This document shows, piece after piece, positions 1 through 4,887 of a DNA stretch of 6,811 nt. Source of the DNA: CAYSWS01 sp964434935 (lineage in GTDB: Bacteria > Patescibacteriota > WWE3 > UBA101185 > UBA10185); assembly GCA_964434935.1 (NCBI GenBank), contig CAYSWS010000023.1, forward strand, positions 1 through 6,811. The letters are read 5' to 3'. A model generated the notes under the pieces. That model saw nothing but the letters and a program-made list of their open reading frames with translations. It ran no database searches and was not told the origin of the DNA. How positions within the stretch are numbered: the first letter of the stretch is position 1; the number at the start of each line of letters is the position of its first letter. The position numbers were made by a program, and so were the translations under genes.

Positions 1-200
1 GCTTCGTGATGGAGAACCAGCACTTCTGCCTGCGGATAAAGCTCCTTGATCCAGCCCGCTCTGATATCAACCGGTATCTTATATTTTTCTGTTTGGCAGA
101 CTATGATCGCCAGTTGGTCGGAGCGGTTGAGGGCCGTTTCGATCAAATATTGGTGTCCCTTATGAAGTGGATAGAACTTTCCTATTATCAAGCCCCTCAT
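1..200 (-). CDS. nadR: NadR-type nicotinamide mononucleotide adenylyltransferase, N-terminal part (runs off left edge)
   Basis: The 66 visible residues begin MRGLIIGKFYPLHKGH. This is the nucleotidyltransferase GxFxPxHxGH motif (residues 7-16; His13 and His16 contact the ATP phosphates), and it sits at the extreme N-terminus as in NadR. It is followed by a NadR-like stretch, IPVDIRAGWIKELYPQAEV. In the family, this domain adenylylates NMN to NAD and a C-terminal P-loop kinase domain phosphorylates nicotinamide riboside. The kinase part would lie left of the window, so bifunctionality is inferred. The ATG at 200-198 is preceded by a Shine-Dalgarno sequence (GGAGGA, 212-207) at six bases. The gene lies in an operon behind pnuC, whose 3' end it overlaps by 41 bases in another frame. 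A stand-alone NadM-like enzyme is the main alternative, but the pnuC linkage favours NadR. Confidence 0.88.
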   Translation of the reverse strand, partial: MRGLIIGKFYPLHKGHQYLIETALNRSDQLAIIVCQTEKYKIPVDIRAGWIKELYPQAEVLVLHHE

Positions 201-849
201 ATTCTTTCCTCCATTTTCTATAACCCCAAATGGCGTTGAGCAGGAAAGCAAAGTACAAGATGGAAATTAATACTACGTCTTTCTGGTAATACAACCAAAC
301 GCCAATGACATCCACCAAGATCCAGAGATACCAGCTTTCGATCCTTCTTTTAGCCAGATAAATAGTAGCCACAAAGCTCATGACGGTTGTGAAGGCATCA
401 AGATAGGGGAATGAGGCTTCCAATGTGAAGATCCCCGGTAATATAATGTGGATCTTGGTCATGCCATAACCAAAGATGATGGTGAGAACAACGATGGCGG
501 CTATGGCTAATGTATTGTATTTTTTGTCCGTGTAACCAACCCTGAGCTCCTTGCCCTCAGTAGCCTCATCTTTGCTTTTAGGGTGGGTCCAGAGCCACCA
601 TCCCCAGAAACTGGTGATGAAGTAGTAGATCTGCTCTATCAGGTCCGAATAAAGTTGAACTTGGTAGAAAAGGAAGGCGTATAAAATGATGCCAATAATG
701 CCAATGGGCCAATTGGAGACCTTATTTTTAGCTGCCAGCCAGACGCACCAGGCTGTAAATATAGTACCGAAGAATTCCAAATAGCTCATTTGGTAATTTA
801 GTACTGTGAAAAAAATTGTGTTTACGTTAAAAAATTCACTTATATTCAT
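160..849 (-). CDS. pnuC: Nicotinamide riboside transporter PnuC
   Basis: This is a 229-aa inner-membrane transporter of the PnuC family, which imports nicotinamide riboside by facilitated diffusion with trapping by the NadR kinase. Family signatures are visible: NWPIGIIG (46-53), QIYYFITSFWGWWLW with the WGWW core (73-87), and the C-terminal block LDAF..FVATIYLAKRRIESWYLWI..D..GVWLY (150-188). Around seven hydrophobic segments are seen, consistent with the family. The reading frame is open to 939, but starting at 939 would put about 30 hydrophilic residues ahead of the protein and read through the nrtR start and both promoters. I therefore choose the ATG at 849-847. A promoter -10 box ends six bases before it, so the message is probably leaderless. 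The last 14 codons overlap nadR. Divergent nrtR and a shared operator indicate control by NrtR. Confidence 0.93.
   Translation of the reverse strand: MNISEFFNVNTIFFTVLNYQMSYLEFFGTIFTAWCVWLAAKNKVSNWPIGIIGIILYAFLFYQVQLYSDLIEQIYYFITSFWGWWLWTHPKSKDEATEGKELRVGYTDKKYNTLAIAAIVVLTIIFGYGMTKIHIILPGIFTLEASFPYLDAFTTVMSFVATIYLAKRRIESWYLWILVDVIGVWLYYQKDVVLISILYFAFLLNAIWGYRKWRKEYEGLDNRKVLSTS
207..212 (-). promoter_or_regulatory. Shine-Dalgarno site of nadR, inside pnuC
   Basis: GGAGGA on the minus strand lies six bases before the nadR ATG (200) and within the last codons of pnuC. It decides the nadR start and shows that internal translation initiation is needed even though pnuC is still being read. pnuC itself has no such site. 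Confidence 0.75.
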
Positions 850-855
850 GGTGTA

Positions 856-884
856 TTTATAACACTTACATAGTGTCTTGTCAA
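856..884 (-). promoter_or_regulatory. Promoter of pnuC-nadR
   Basis: On the minus strand, TTGACA (884-879) and TATAAA (861-856) are separated by exactly 17 bases. A TG one base before the -10 (864-863) adds an extended -10. Transcription would begin at about 849, the A of the pnuC start codon. The -35 box lies in the middle of the 870-890 inverted repeat. Confidence 0.82.
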
Positions 885-890
885 CACTAT
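870..890. promoter_or_regulatory. Putative NrtR operator (perfect 7+7 inverted repeat)
   Basis: ATAGTGT (870-876) and ACACTAT (884-890) form a perfect dyad around a 7-base centre. The centre holds most of the -35 boxes of both divergent promoters, so an occupied site would block RNA polymerase in both directions. NrtR regulators typically repress the NAD genes next to them and often their own gene. Assigning this dyad to NrtR rests on position and symmetry; I did not match it to a published motif. Confidence 0.7.
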
Positions 891-906
891 CATTTGAGTG
901 TATAAT
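878..906 (+). promoter_or_regulatory. Promoter of nrtR
   Basis: TTGTCA (878-883) and TATAAT (901-906) are separated by 17 bases, close to the sigma-70 consensus. The predicted start point (about 912-914) falls 0-3 bases before the nrtR ATG at 915, implying a leaderless message. The -35 overlaps the opposing pnuC -35 box by five base pairs. Confidence 0.82.
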
Positions 907-914
907 CAGACCAT

Positions 915-1574
915 ATGAAAAACCCCGGAAACGCACCATTATTAGCTGTTGATACCGTTGTGCTCACCATATCGGACAAGAAACTATCTGTTTTGCTTAT
1001 CAAGATAGGACAAGGACCTTACCAAGATAAATGGGCTGTGCCCGGCGGATTGGTGAGACATGATGAAACTTTGGACCAAGCCGCGGTGAGAGTGCTCAGT
1101 GAAAAGGCTAATCTAAATAATATTTTCTTGGAACAACTTTATACTTTTGGCGATCTCAAACGGGATGTTAGAAAAAGATCAGTCTCCGTGGCTTATTTTG
1201 CTCTGGTCAGCCATCCGGAAAAACTGAAAATTGCCACCCAGGATTATTACCGGGGCATAGAATGGTATGCCCTAGACAACCTGCCGGATCTGGCTTTTGA
1301 CCACCAACAGATCATTACTACCGCCCACAAAAGATTAAAAGGCAAACTTACTTATTCGAACATTGCTTACTCATTAATGCCTAAAGAATTCACGCTCACC
1401 CAGCTGCAGAGAGTTTACGAGATCATACTGGGCAGGAAGTTGGATAAGAGGAATTTCAGAAAGAAGATCAGCTCTTTGGATATTTTGGAAGAACTGGACA
1501 AAAGGCAGATTGATGTCACACACCGTCCGGCGCAGCTTTATAAGTTCAAGAAGCGGTCGTTGGAGGTTTTTTAG
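915..1574 (+). CDS. nrtR: NrtR, NUDIX-fold transcriptional repressor of NAD metabolism
   Basis: This 219-aa protein has the two-domain NrtR architecture. An N-terminal NUDIX-like domain (about 8-140) contains WAVPGGLVRHDETLDQAAV, FLEQLYTFGDLKRD and SVAYFALV, all characteristic of NrtR. A C-terminal winged-helix domain (about 145-212) contains MPKEFTLTQLQRVYEIILGRKLDKRNFRKK and ends RPAQLYKFK. In the family, the NUDIX domain binds ADP-ribose, which releases DNA. The NUDIX box is degenerate: Gly45, Glu51, Arg59 and Glu63 remain, but the positions expected to be Glu60, Glu64 and Gly66 are Val, Lys and Asn. The protein is therefore probably a sensor and not a pyrophosphatase. It lies divergent to pnuC-nadR with a shared dyad, so autoregulation is likely. 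No ribosome binding site precedes the ATG. Confidence 0.93.
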   Translation: MKNPGNAPLLAVDTVVLTISDKKLSVLLIKIGQGPYQDKWAVPGGLVRHDETLDQAAVRVLSEKANLNNIFLEQLYTFGDLKRDVRKRSVSVAYFALVSHPEKLKIATQDYYRGIEWYALDNLPDLAFDHQQIITTAHKRLKGKLTYSNIAYSLMPKEFTLTQLQRVYEIILGRKLDKRNFRKKISSLDILEELDKRQIDVTHRPAQLYKFKKRSLEVF

Positions 1575-1614
1575 CAAAGCAAATATTGTTAGAAGCAGTA
1601 GTTTAAGTGTTTGC

Positions 1615-1642
1615 ATATTGATTATATATACTAATATTTTTT
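1615..1642 (+). terminator. Weak AT-rich terminator candidate after nrtR
   Basis: ATATT (1615-1619) can pair with AATAT (1633-1637), and this is followed by a run of Ts to 1642. The stem is short and has no GC pairs, so it is only a candidate. It is the only hairpin plus T-run between nrtR and the next promoter at 1654. Confidence 0.3.
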
Positions 1643-1653
1643 CCAATCATCTA

Positions 1654-1682
1654 TTGACGCAATAACTACTATAGGGTATAAT
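1654..1682 (+). promoter_or_regulatory. Promoter of the 221-aa coiled-coil membrane protein
   Basis: TTGACG (1654-1659) and TATAAT (1677-1682) have a 17-base spacer, one mismatch from consensus overall. The expected start is near 1689, giving an untranslated leader of about 88 bases before the ATG at 1777, in contrast to the leaderless neighbours. The -10 box is enclosed by an 8+8 inverted repeat. Confidence 0.85.
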
Positions 1683-1693
1683 TACAGTAGTTA
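1663..1693. promoter_or_regulatory. Operator-like dyad spanning the -10 box
   Basis: TAACTACT (1663-1670) and AGTAGTTA (1686-1693) form a perfect 8-base inverted repeat with a 15-base centre. The dyad axis lies on the -10 hexamer (1677-1682), and the right arm covers the expected start point. That placement suits a dimeric repressor that blocks initiation. No candidate regulator is encoded beside it apart from nrtR, whose dyad has a different sequence. Confidence 0.55.
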
Positions 1694-1776
1694 CAAATCT
1701 ATAAATAACAGCAGCACTTTTTCAAGATACAATACATGAGAAACCGCGTGAATCATAATCCTTAAAGGAGGATGAA

Positions 1777-2442
1777 ATGAAGAGCGTTACAAAAAGCACG
1801 ATCTTTTTTCTGTGTTGTATGATCGTTGTTCTCATTGCTTGGGTTGTTTTAATAGCATCGTCAATCAAGAGCAAAAAAAACGCAGAGATCGTTTTAGAAA
1901 GTATGCAGCAGGTTGGTGAAAGCCAACTGGAAGTTTATGAAAGCATGCAGACTTTCGAGGACAATATGGGGATAGTCAGAGACAACATGGAGTCGGTCCT
2001 GGAAAGCATGAAGACCATACGGGATAATATGAAAGTGCTTTCGGGGATAAGAAATCTTCCCGTAGGATATTCCTACTTTCCTCTACCTTCCGGCGAGTTT
2101 CGCTCTGATCTTGAGGCGGTGGTGATCGCGAACTGGACGAACAAAGATCTTGATGTGGTGCATTACGCCGATGATTCTAGAGGAATTGGCATCGTCCTTG
2201 AGGGAAATGTCTACGTGATGCATAAGTCAGATATCTGTGCTGTTGACGATCCGCAGGATATAGTGCTTGAAAAAACAATTTCCGTTGCGGAATCCGTTAA
2301 TGCACATCTGCTGTTTCATAGAGAGATAAGGACCCTGTACCATTCGAACGGTGAAGAAGAAACCAAGCACTGTTTGGGTACTTTTGTCCTATCTGGGGAC
2401 TGGGAACGTTTCAATACAGCGTACTCAGCTTTTCCAGAGTAG
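1777..2442 (+). CDS. Membrane-anchored coiled-coil protein of unknown function
   Basis: I do not recognise a family for this 221-aa protein. After a short basic N-terminus (MKSVTKS) there is one transmembrane helix (about 8-29) followed by KSKK, so the rest is probably outside the cytoplasmic membrane, anchored by an uncleaved signal. Residues 34-89 form a regular coiled coil with ESM or DNM triplets. Met recurs every seven residues at 57, 64, 71, 78 and 85, plus 43. A mixed alpha/beta domain follows (about 95-221) containing two cysteines (153, 199). The start is fixed by a strong Shine-Dalgarno site, AAAGGAGG (1764-1771), five bases before the ATG. It has its own promoter and terminator, so it is a single-gene unit. 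The architecture suggests oligomerisation at the envelope; no function is claimed. Confidence 0.85.
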   Translation: MKSVTKSTIFFLCCMIVVLIAWVVLIASSIKSKKNAEIVLESMQQVGESQLEVYESMQTFEDNMGIVRDNMESVLESMKTIRDNMKVLSGIRNLPVGYSYFPLPSGEFRSDLEAVVIANWTNKDLDVVHYADDSRGIGIVLEGNVYVMHKSDICAVDDPQDIVLEKTISVAESVNAHLLFHREIRTLYHSNGEEETKHCLGTFVLSGDWERFNTAYSAFPE

Positions 2443-2465
2443 TACACGGCTCTCCCGTGTCCAAC

Positions 2466-2533
2466 AAAACACCGTAGCGGTTTGGAGTGGCTTAATTGCC
2501 AATACTTCAGATCAATACGGTGTTTTTCTTTTT
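2466..2533 (+). terminator. Strong intrinsic terminator with a structured loop, usable in both directions
   Basis: AAAACACCGTA (2466-2476) pairs perfectly with TACGGTGTTTT (2516-2526) and is followed by T5-C-T5 to 2533. The 39-base loop holds its own hairpin: TGGC (2488-2491) with GCCA (2498-2501), continued by GGAG (2484-2487) with CTTC (2505-2508). On the minus strand the same stem ends in TTTT, so it can also stop transcription arriving from the convergent pair at 2603-3210. A small 6-bp hairpin (ACACGG 2444-2449 with CCGTGT 2455-2460) lies just upstream, directly after the stop codon. Confidence 0.85.
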
Positions 2534-2594
2534 ATGGCTGATTTTAACAACTATAGTAAAGGTGGGAGAATTAAGAGTTTATATTTTTATGAAA

Positions 2595-2613
2595 GCAGCT
2601 TTTTAAAGTCTGC
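2595..2613 (-). terminator. Weak terminator candidate of the DUF5674-like operon
   Basis: On the minus strand GCAG-A-CTT pairs with AAG-CTGC around a TAAA loop, with one bulged A, and is followed by TTTC. The stop codon of the 92-aa gene lies at the loop. The T tract is poor, and the bidirectional hairpin further on (2466-2526) may do most of the work. Confidence 0.35.
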
Positions 2614-2881
2614 ACCTCACCGTCAGTACATCTTCCACCCACCTTAATCGCGCGTAGGGGTTTTCTAAAGCATCAATACTTTCAGACAACTCGTTGAGCT
2701 CTTGTCTGAGCATTTTCTCTCTTGGGCTCAATCTTATCTTGTCAAAATCCGCATCCGCGTGTTCCAGGAAAATCTTAGCCGAATCCACCTCCGCTTCTTT
2801 AGAAACGTCACCTGTAGCCGTGACCACACGGTGCAGGTCCATTTTTATTGAATCTATGACAAACTTCTTATCCCTTTTCAT
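2603..2881 (-). CDS. Conserved-looking 92-aa protein of unknown function, coupled to the DUF5674-like gene
   Basis: This 92-aa soluble, charged, mostly helical protein begins MKRDKKFVIDSIKMDLHRVVTATGD and ends NPYARLRWVEDVLTVRCRL. There is no transmembrane segment and no motif that I can assign to an enzyme. Its ATG overlaps the stop of the upstream gene in ATGA (2881-2878), so the two are translationally coupled. Only a weak GGA lies five bases upstream, consistent with reinitiation. Stoichiometric co-expression suggests a physical partnership with the DUF5674-like protein, but that is inference. The reading frame and the tight coupling make it a real gene. Confidence 0.8.
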   Translation of the reverse strand: MKRDKKFVIDSIKMDLHRVVTATGDVSKEAEVDSAKIFLEHADADFDKIRLSPREKMLRQELNELSESIDALENPYARLRWVEDVLTVRCRL

Positions 2882-3210
2882 ATTTCCAGGTATTCCTTAG
2901 TTAATTTATACAATTTTTGTCGAATATCTTCATCCATTATTTCGTAAGTGGTCTTGCCTTGTGTCGGTTTGTAGTTACTCAACGCCATGTATTCGACTTC
3001 CTTGGTATCAAGTTTATAACCTCCTCCGTAGAGATCCTCCATTTTACTACCCATTCTTATTAACTCTTCTTCGCAGTCTATATGATATTCACAACCGATG
3101 GCTAGAAGGTCTCTTTCCACGTCTATAACTGTTTTTATGTAATCTTTGTAAACTTCCCTGGCTTTTTTTAGTTCTTCCTGCGTGATCTTTCTATCGAGGA
3201 TAAGGATCAT
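2878..3210 (-). CDS. DUF5674-like small protein
   Basis: This 110-aa protein resembles the DUF5674 family of uncharacterised proteins. The central block CEEELIRMGSKMEDLYGGGYKLDTKEVEYMALSNYKP matches the family pattern as I recall it: acidic residues, then a GS-x-x-DL-(W/Y)G core, then an (E)Y-x-(S/A)L-x-N-x-(R/K)P segment, then DEDIRQK near the C-terminus. The N-terminus MILILDRKITQEELKKAREVY is helical and charged. No function is established for the family that I know of. An extended -10 box ends six bases before the ATG at 3210-3208 and no Shine-Dalgarno site is present, so the transcript is probably leaderless. It is the first gene of a two-gene operon. The family assignment is from memory of the motif; the gene call itself is secure. 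Confidence 0.8.
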   Translation of the reverse strand: MILILDRKITQEELKKAREVYKDYIKTVIDVERDLLAIGCEYHIDCEEELIRMGSKMEDLYGGGYKLDTKEVEYMALSNYKPTQGKTTYEIMDEDIRQKLYKLTKEYLEI

Positions 3211-3216
3211 GGGTTG

Positions 3217-3225
3217 ATTTTAACA
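3217..3225 (-). promoter_or_regulatory. Extended -10 promoter of the DUF5674-like operon
   Basis: On the minus strand TG-T-TAAAAT (3225-3217) is an extended -10 element, with only six bases (CAACCC) before the ATG at 3210. No good -35 is visible at 16-18 bases, which is typical of extended -10 promoters. The expected start point coincides with the A of the start codon. Confidence 0.55.
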
Positions 3226-3262
3226 TAAGAAGAAATAGCATTTTTGGCCATGAGAGATTGCA

Positions 3263-3787
3263 TTAAAAAGCCGGAGCAAGATTCTTAAAGATCAAAAACA
3301 CCATAGGAGCGATCAGAACCAGTATCACGACCAAAGCAATGTATCCTGGCGCGCTGCCCTTGTGTTTCAAAACCTTGGTAAAAAACAGCTCATCATGCCA
3401 GGCCAGACTTTCCTCATTTTTTAAAATCCGCCAATAACCTAAGCCAAACAGCTGCGTAGAGAAAAAATATCCCAGCGTAGATCTGTACCAGGCTCTTTTT
3501 TTATCGATGAGTTCATTGCTGTCCCTATTTTCTACTCTTAACCCAAACAATAGCTTACCAAAAGTGCCGCCGTACTTAGCCGTAAATACCGCATAGTATA
3601 TGGCGCTTAAAGGTACTATGAGAAGTGCCAGGCTGGCAAAAGAGAGAAAAGTGTTCCCGATCTTGTGCTCTCCTGCAGAGATCATCGAAAATATAAGAGT
3701 GGGCAATAAAATGACAAGGGACAAAATGAGGTAGTCCAAAATTGTAGCCAATAGCCTTTCTACGAACTTGCCGTTTCTTGGGTTCAT
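3263..3787 (-). CDS. RDD family membrane protein
   Basis: This is a 174-aa integral membrane protein of the RDD family. The signature elements are Arg11 and Asp18 in ERLLATILDYLIL at the start of helix 1, the segment YYAVFTAKYGGTFGKLLFGLRV (64-85) with its GT-x-GK core, and SLAWHD (127-132), where this family commonly has an AWHD-like motif. Helices lie at about 12-35, 48-69, 103-117 and 148-167. Some RDD proteins have been linked to ion transport, but most are uncharacterised and no substrate can be assigned. The start ATG (3787) overlaps the upstream stop as ATGA, and a good Shine-Dalgarno AAGGAG (3800-3795) lies seven bases before it. It is the second gene of an operon with the 364-aa membrane protein and probably acts with it. 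Confidence 0.88.
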   Translation of the reverse strand: MNPRNGKFVERLLATILDYLILSLVILLPTLIFSMISAGEHKIGNTFLSFASLALLIVPLSAIYYAVFTAKYGGTFGKLLFGLRVENRDSNELIDKKRAWYRSTLGYFFSTQLFGLGYWRILKNEESLAWHDELFFTKVLKHKGSAPGYIALVVILVLIAPMVFLIFKNLAPAF

Positions 3788-4878
3788 GTTTGTGCTCCTT
3801 CCAATTTGCTAGGTTCATTACCTTGGTTTTCAATATGCAGGAAAAGCCTGGTCCAGGTAAATTGTCTATAGGTGCTAAAAAACGCGCTGAGGACTTGAAA
3901 TGCGATGATAAAAATCATAAAGAAAGCCCCAAGAATGAGCATTAATTGTGTTGAGAAGGAAACATCAAAACCGCCCTGATTCCTGAATATCAAAAAAGCG
4001 ATAGCTCCGGCTATACCCACAACCGTACCCAGACCAAGCACGAAGATAACTGAGTTCACCACAGCCAGAAAAAGAGAATTTTTCTTACTGTGTTTGAAAC
4101 TGCCGATACCTTTTTTCAAACCCTCTTTGACCTGCATGTTGTGCAGGACAATGTATCTTTCCGCATAAAATGACCCAAATATCAACTTTACTATTATAAA
4201 AATAACTAACAACAGCGTTATCAAGCCAACCACAAGAGTTATTAAGGTGTTTTTTACGATCACCGCCACAAGTACAGGTACTATCATTAACAAAAGTGCT
4301 CCTAAGATGTTTAGAGCAATTGTAATGCTTAAACTGAACAGCCTTCTCATGATGTTGATACCATCCGTGCTCAGGCTGAAAAGATCCAGCTTTTCCACCC
4401 CTTCCTGCCCGGCTTTGGTGCCGGCTATCAAGGCGCCTCTGGCCCACATTCGAACCATGATAAAAACGTAAACCATGAAAATTAAGAAGGAGATAAAAGA
4501 GATTATGGCAAACCCACCCATAAGAAAACTGGGCACAAATGACGTCTGGCTTTCTGAGGTTTCCGGAGCCATGACATCCTTGGCCATATCAGACGCGCCC
4601 ATGACCATGGTGGCAAAGGGGTTTGGTTTTTCTCCCGGCACTTCCCTTGGCTGCATTTTCAGATCCGGCGAGTTGACCTCAGGTGAAGGCATGAGCGTCT
4701 CCATGTTCGAATCAGGCGTATCATCCGTGGGCAAAGTGAATTCTTCTTTGGTCGAAGAAGAACCGCCGCCACCTCCGCCGCCGCCTCCCATGGAGATAAG
4801 CAAAGCAAATATCCACAATATTTTAAATTTCCATGCCAGCCTGAACGATTCTTTTACATTTTCTCTGAGTGAATACAC
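3784..4878 (-). CDS. Multi-pass membrane protein with N-terminal poly-glycine linker, unknown function
   Basis: This 364-aa protein starts with an amphipathic segment and a first helix (RLAWKFKILWIFALLISM, 13-30). It continues with nine consecutive glycines (31-39) and three serines, then a long Pro/Glu/Met-rich hydrophilic stretch (about 43-115). About five further helices follow, at 118-142, 180-208, 211-236, 268-298 and 310-334. The protein ends in a conserved-looking RQFTWTRLFLHIEN and a short tail. The N-terminal sequence, in which 'aw+fkiLWifalli' leads into a glycine-rich loop, is of a type I have seen in uncharacterised bacterial membrane proteins; no function can be given. The start is GTG at 4878-4876. 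There is no Shine-Dalgarno site, and a promoter lies immediately upstream, so the message is probably leaderless. It is coupled by a 4-base overlap to the RDD gene. Confidence 0.85.
   Translation of the reverse strand: MYSLRENVKESFRLAWKFKILWIFALLISMGGGGGGGGGSSSTKEEFTLPTDDTPDSNMETLMPSPEVNSPDLKMQPREVPGEKPNPFATMVMGASDMAKDVMAPETSESQTSFVPSFLMGGFAIISFISFLIFMVYVFIMVRMWARGALIAGTKAGQEGVEKLDLFSLSTDGINIMRRLFSLSITIALNILGALLLMIVPVLVAVIVKNTLITLVVGLITLLLVIFIIVKLIFGSFYAERYIVLHNMQVKEGLKKGIGSFKHSKKNSLFLAVVNSVIFVLGLGTVVGIAGAIAFLIFRNQGGFDVSFSTQLMLILGAFFMIFIIAFQVLSAFFSTYRQFTWTRLFLHIENQGNEPSKLEGAQT
4762..4788 (-). repeat. Trinucleotide tract encoding nine glycines
   Basis: Nine consecutive GGN codons (a mix of GGC, GGA and GGT) lie in the 364-aa membrane protein and are followed by three serine codons (4753-4761). 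The mixed codons suggest selection for a glycine linker over pure slippage, although copy-number change between strains is possible. Confidence 0.85.
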
Positions 4879-4887
4879 TGCAATTTA

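Noticed and set aside
6..239. Plus-strand 77-aa open frame opposite nadR/pnuC
   Set aside because: It is antisense to the conserved NadR HxGH motif and the PnuC C-terminus, has no family resemblance and no ribosome binding site.
850..939. Longer pnuC beginning at 939
   Set aside because: It would extend through both divergent promoters and the nrtR start codon and add about 30 non-conserved residues. The promoter geometry points to the ATG at 849.
1736..1765. Nine-residue leader peptide (MRNRVNHNP) ending at the ribosome binding site of the 1777 gene
   Set aside because: It has no ribosome binding site and no regulatory codon run. A chance ATG is as likely, although its stop overlapping the Shine-Dalgarno site is suggestive.
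2351..2647. 98-aa plus-strand frame
   Set aside because: It overlaps the 3' end of the 221-aa gene out of frame, runs through the terminator and has no ribosome binding site.
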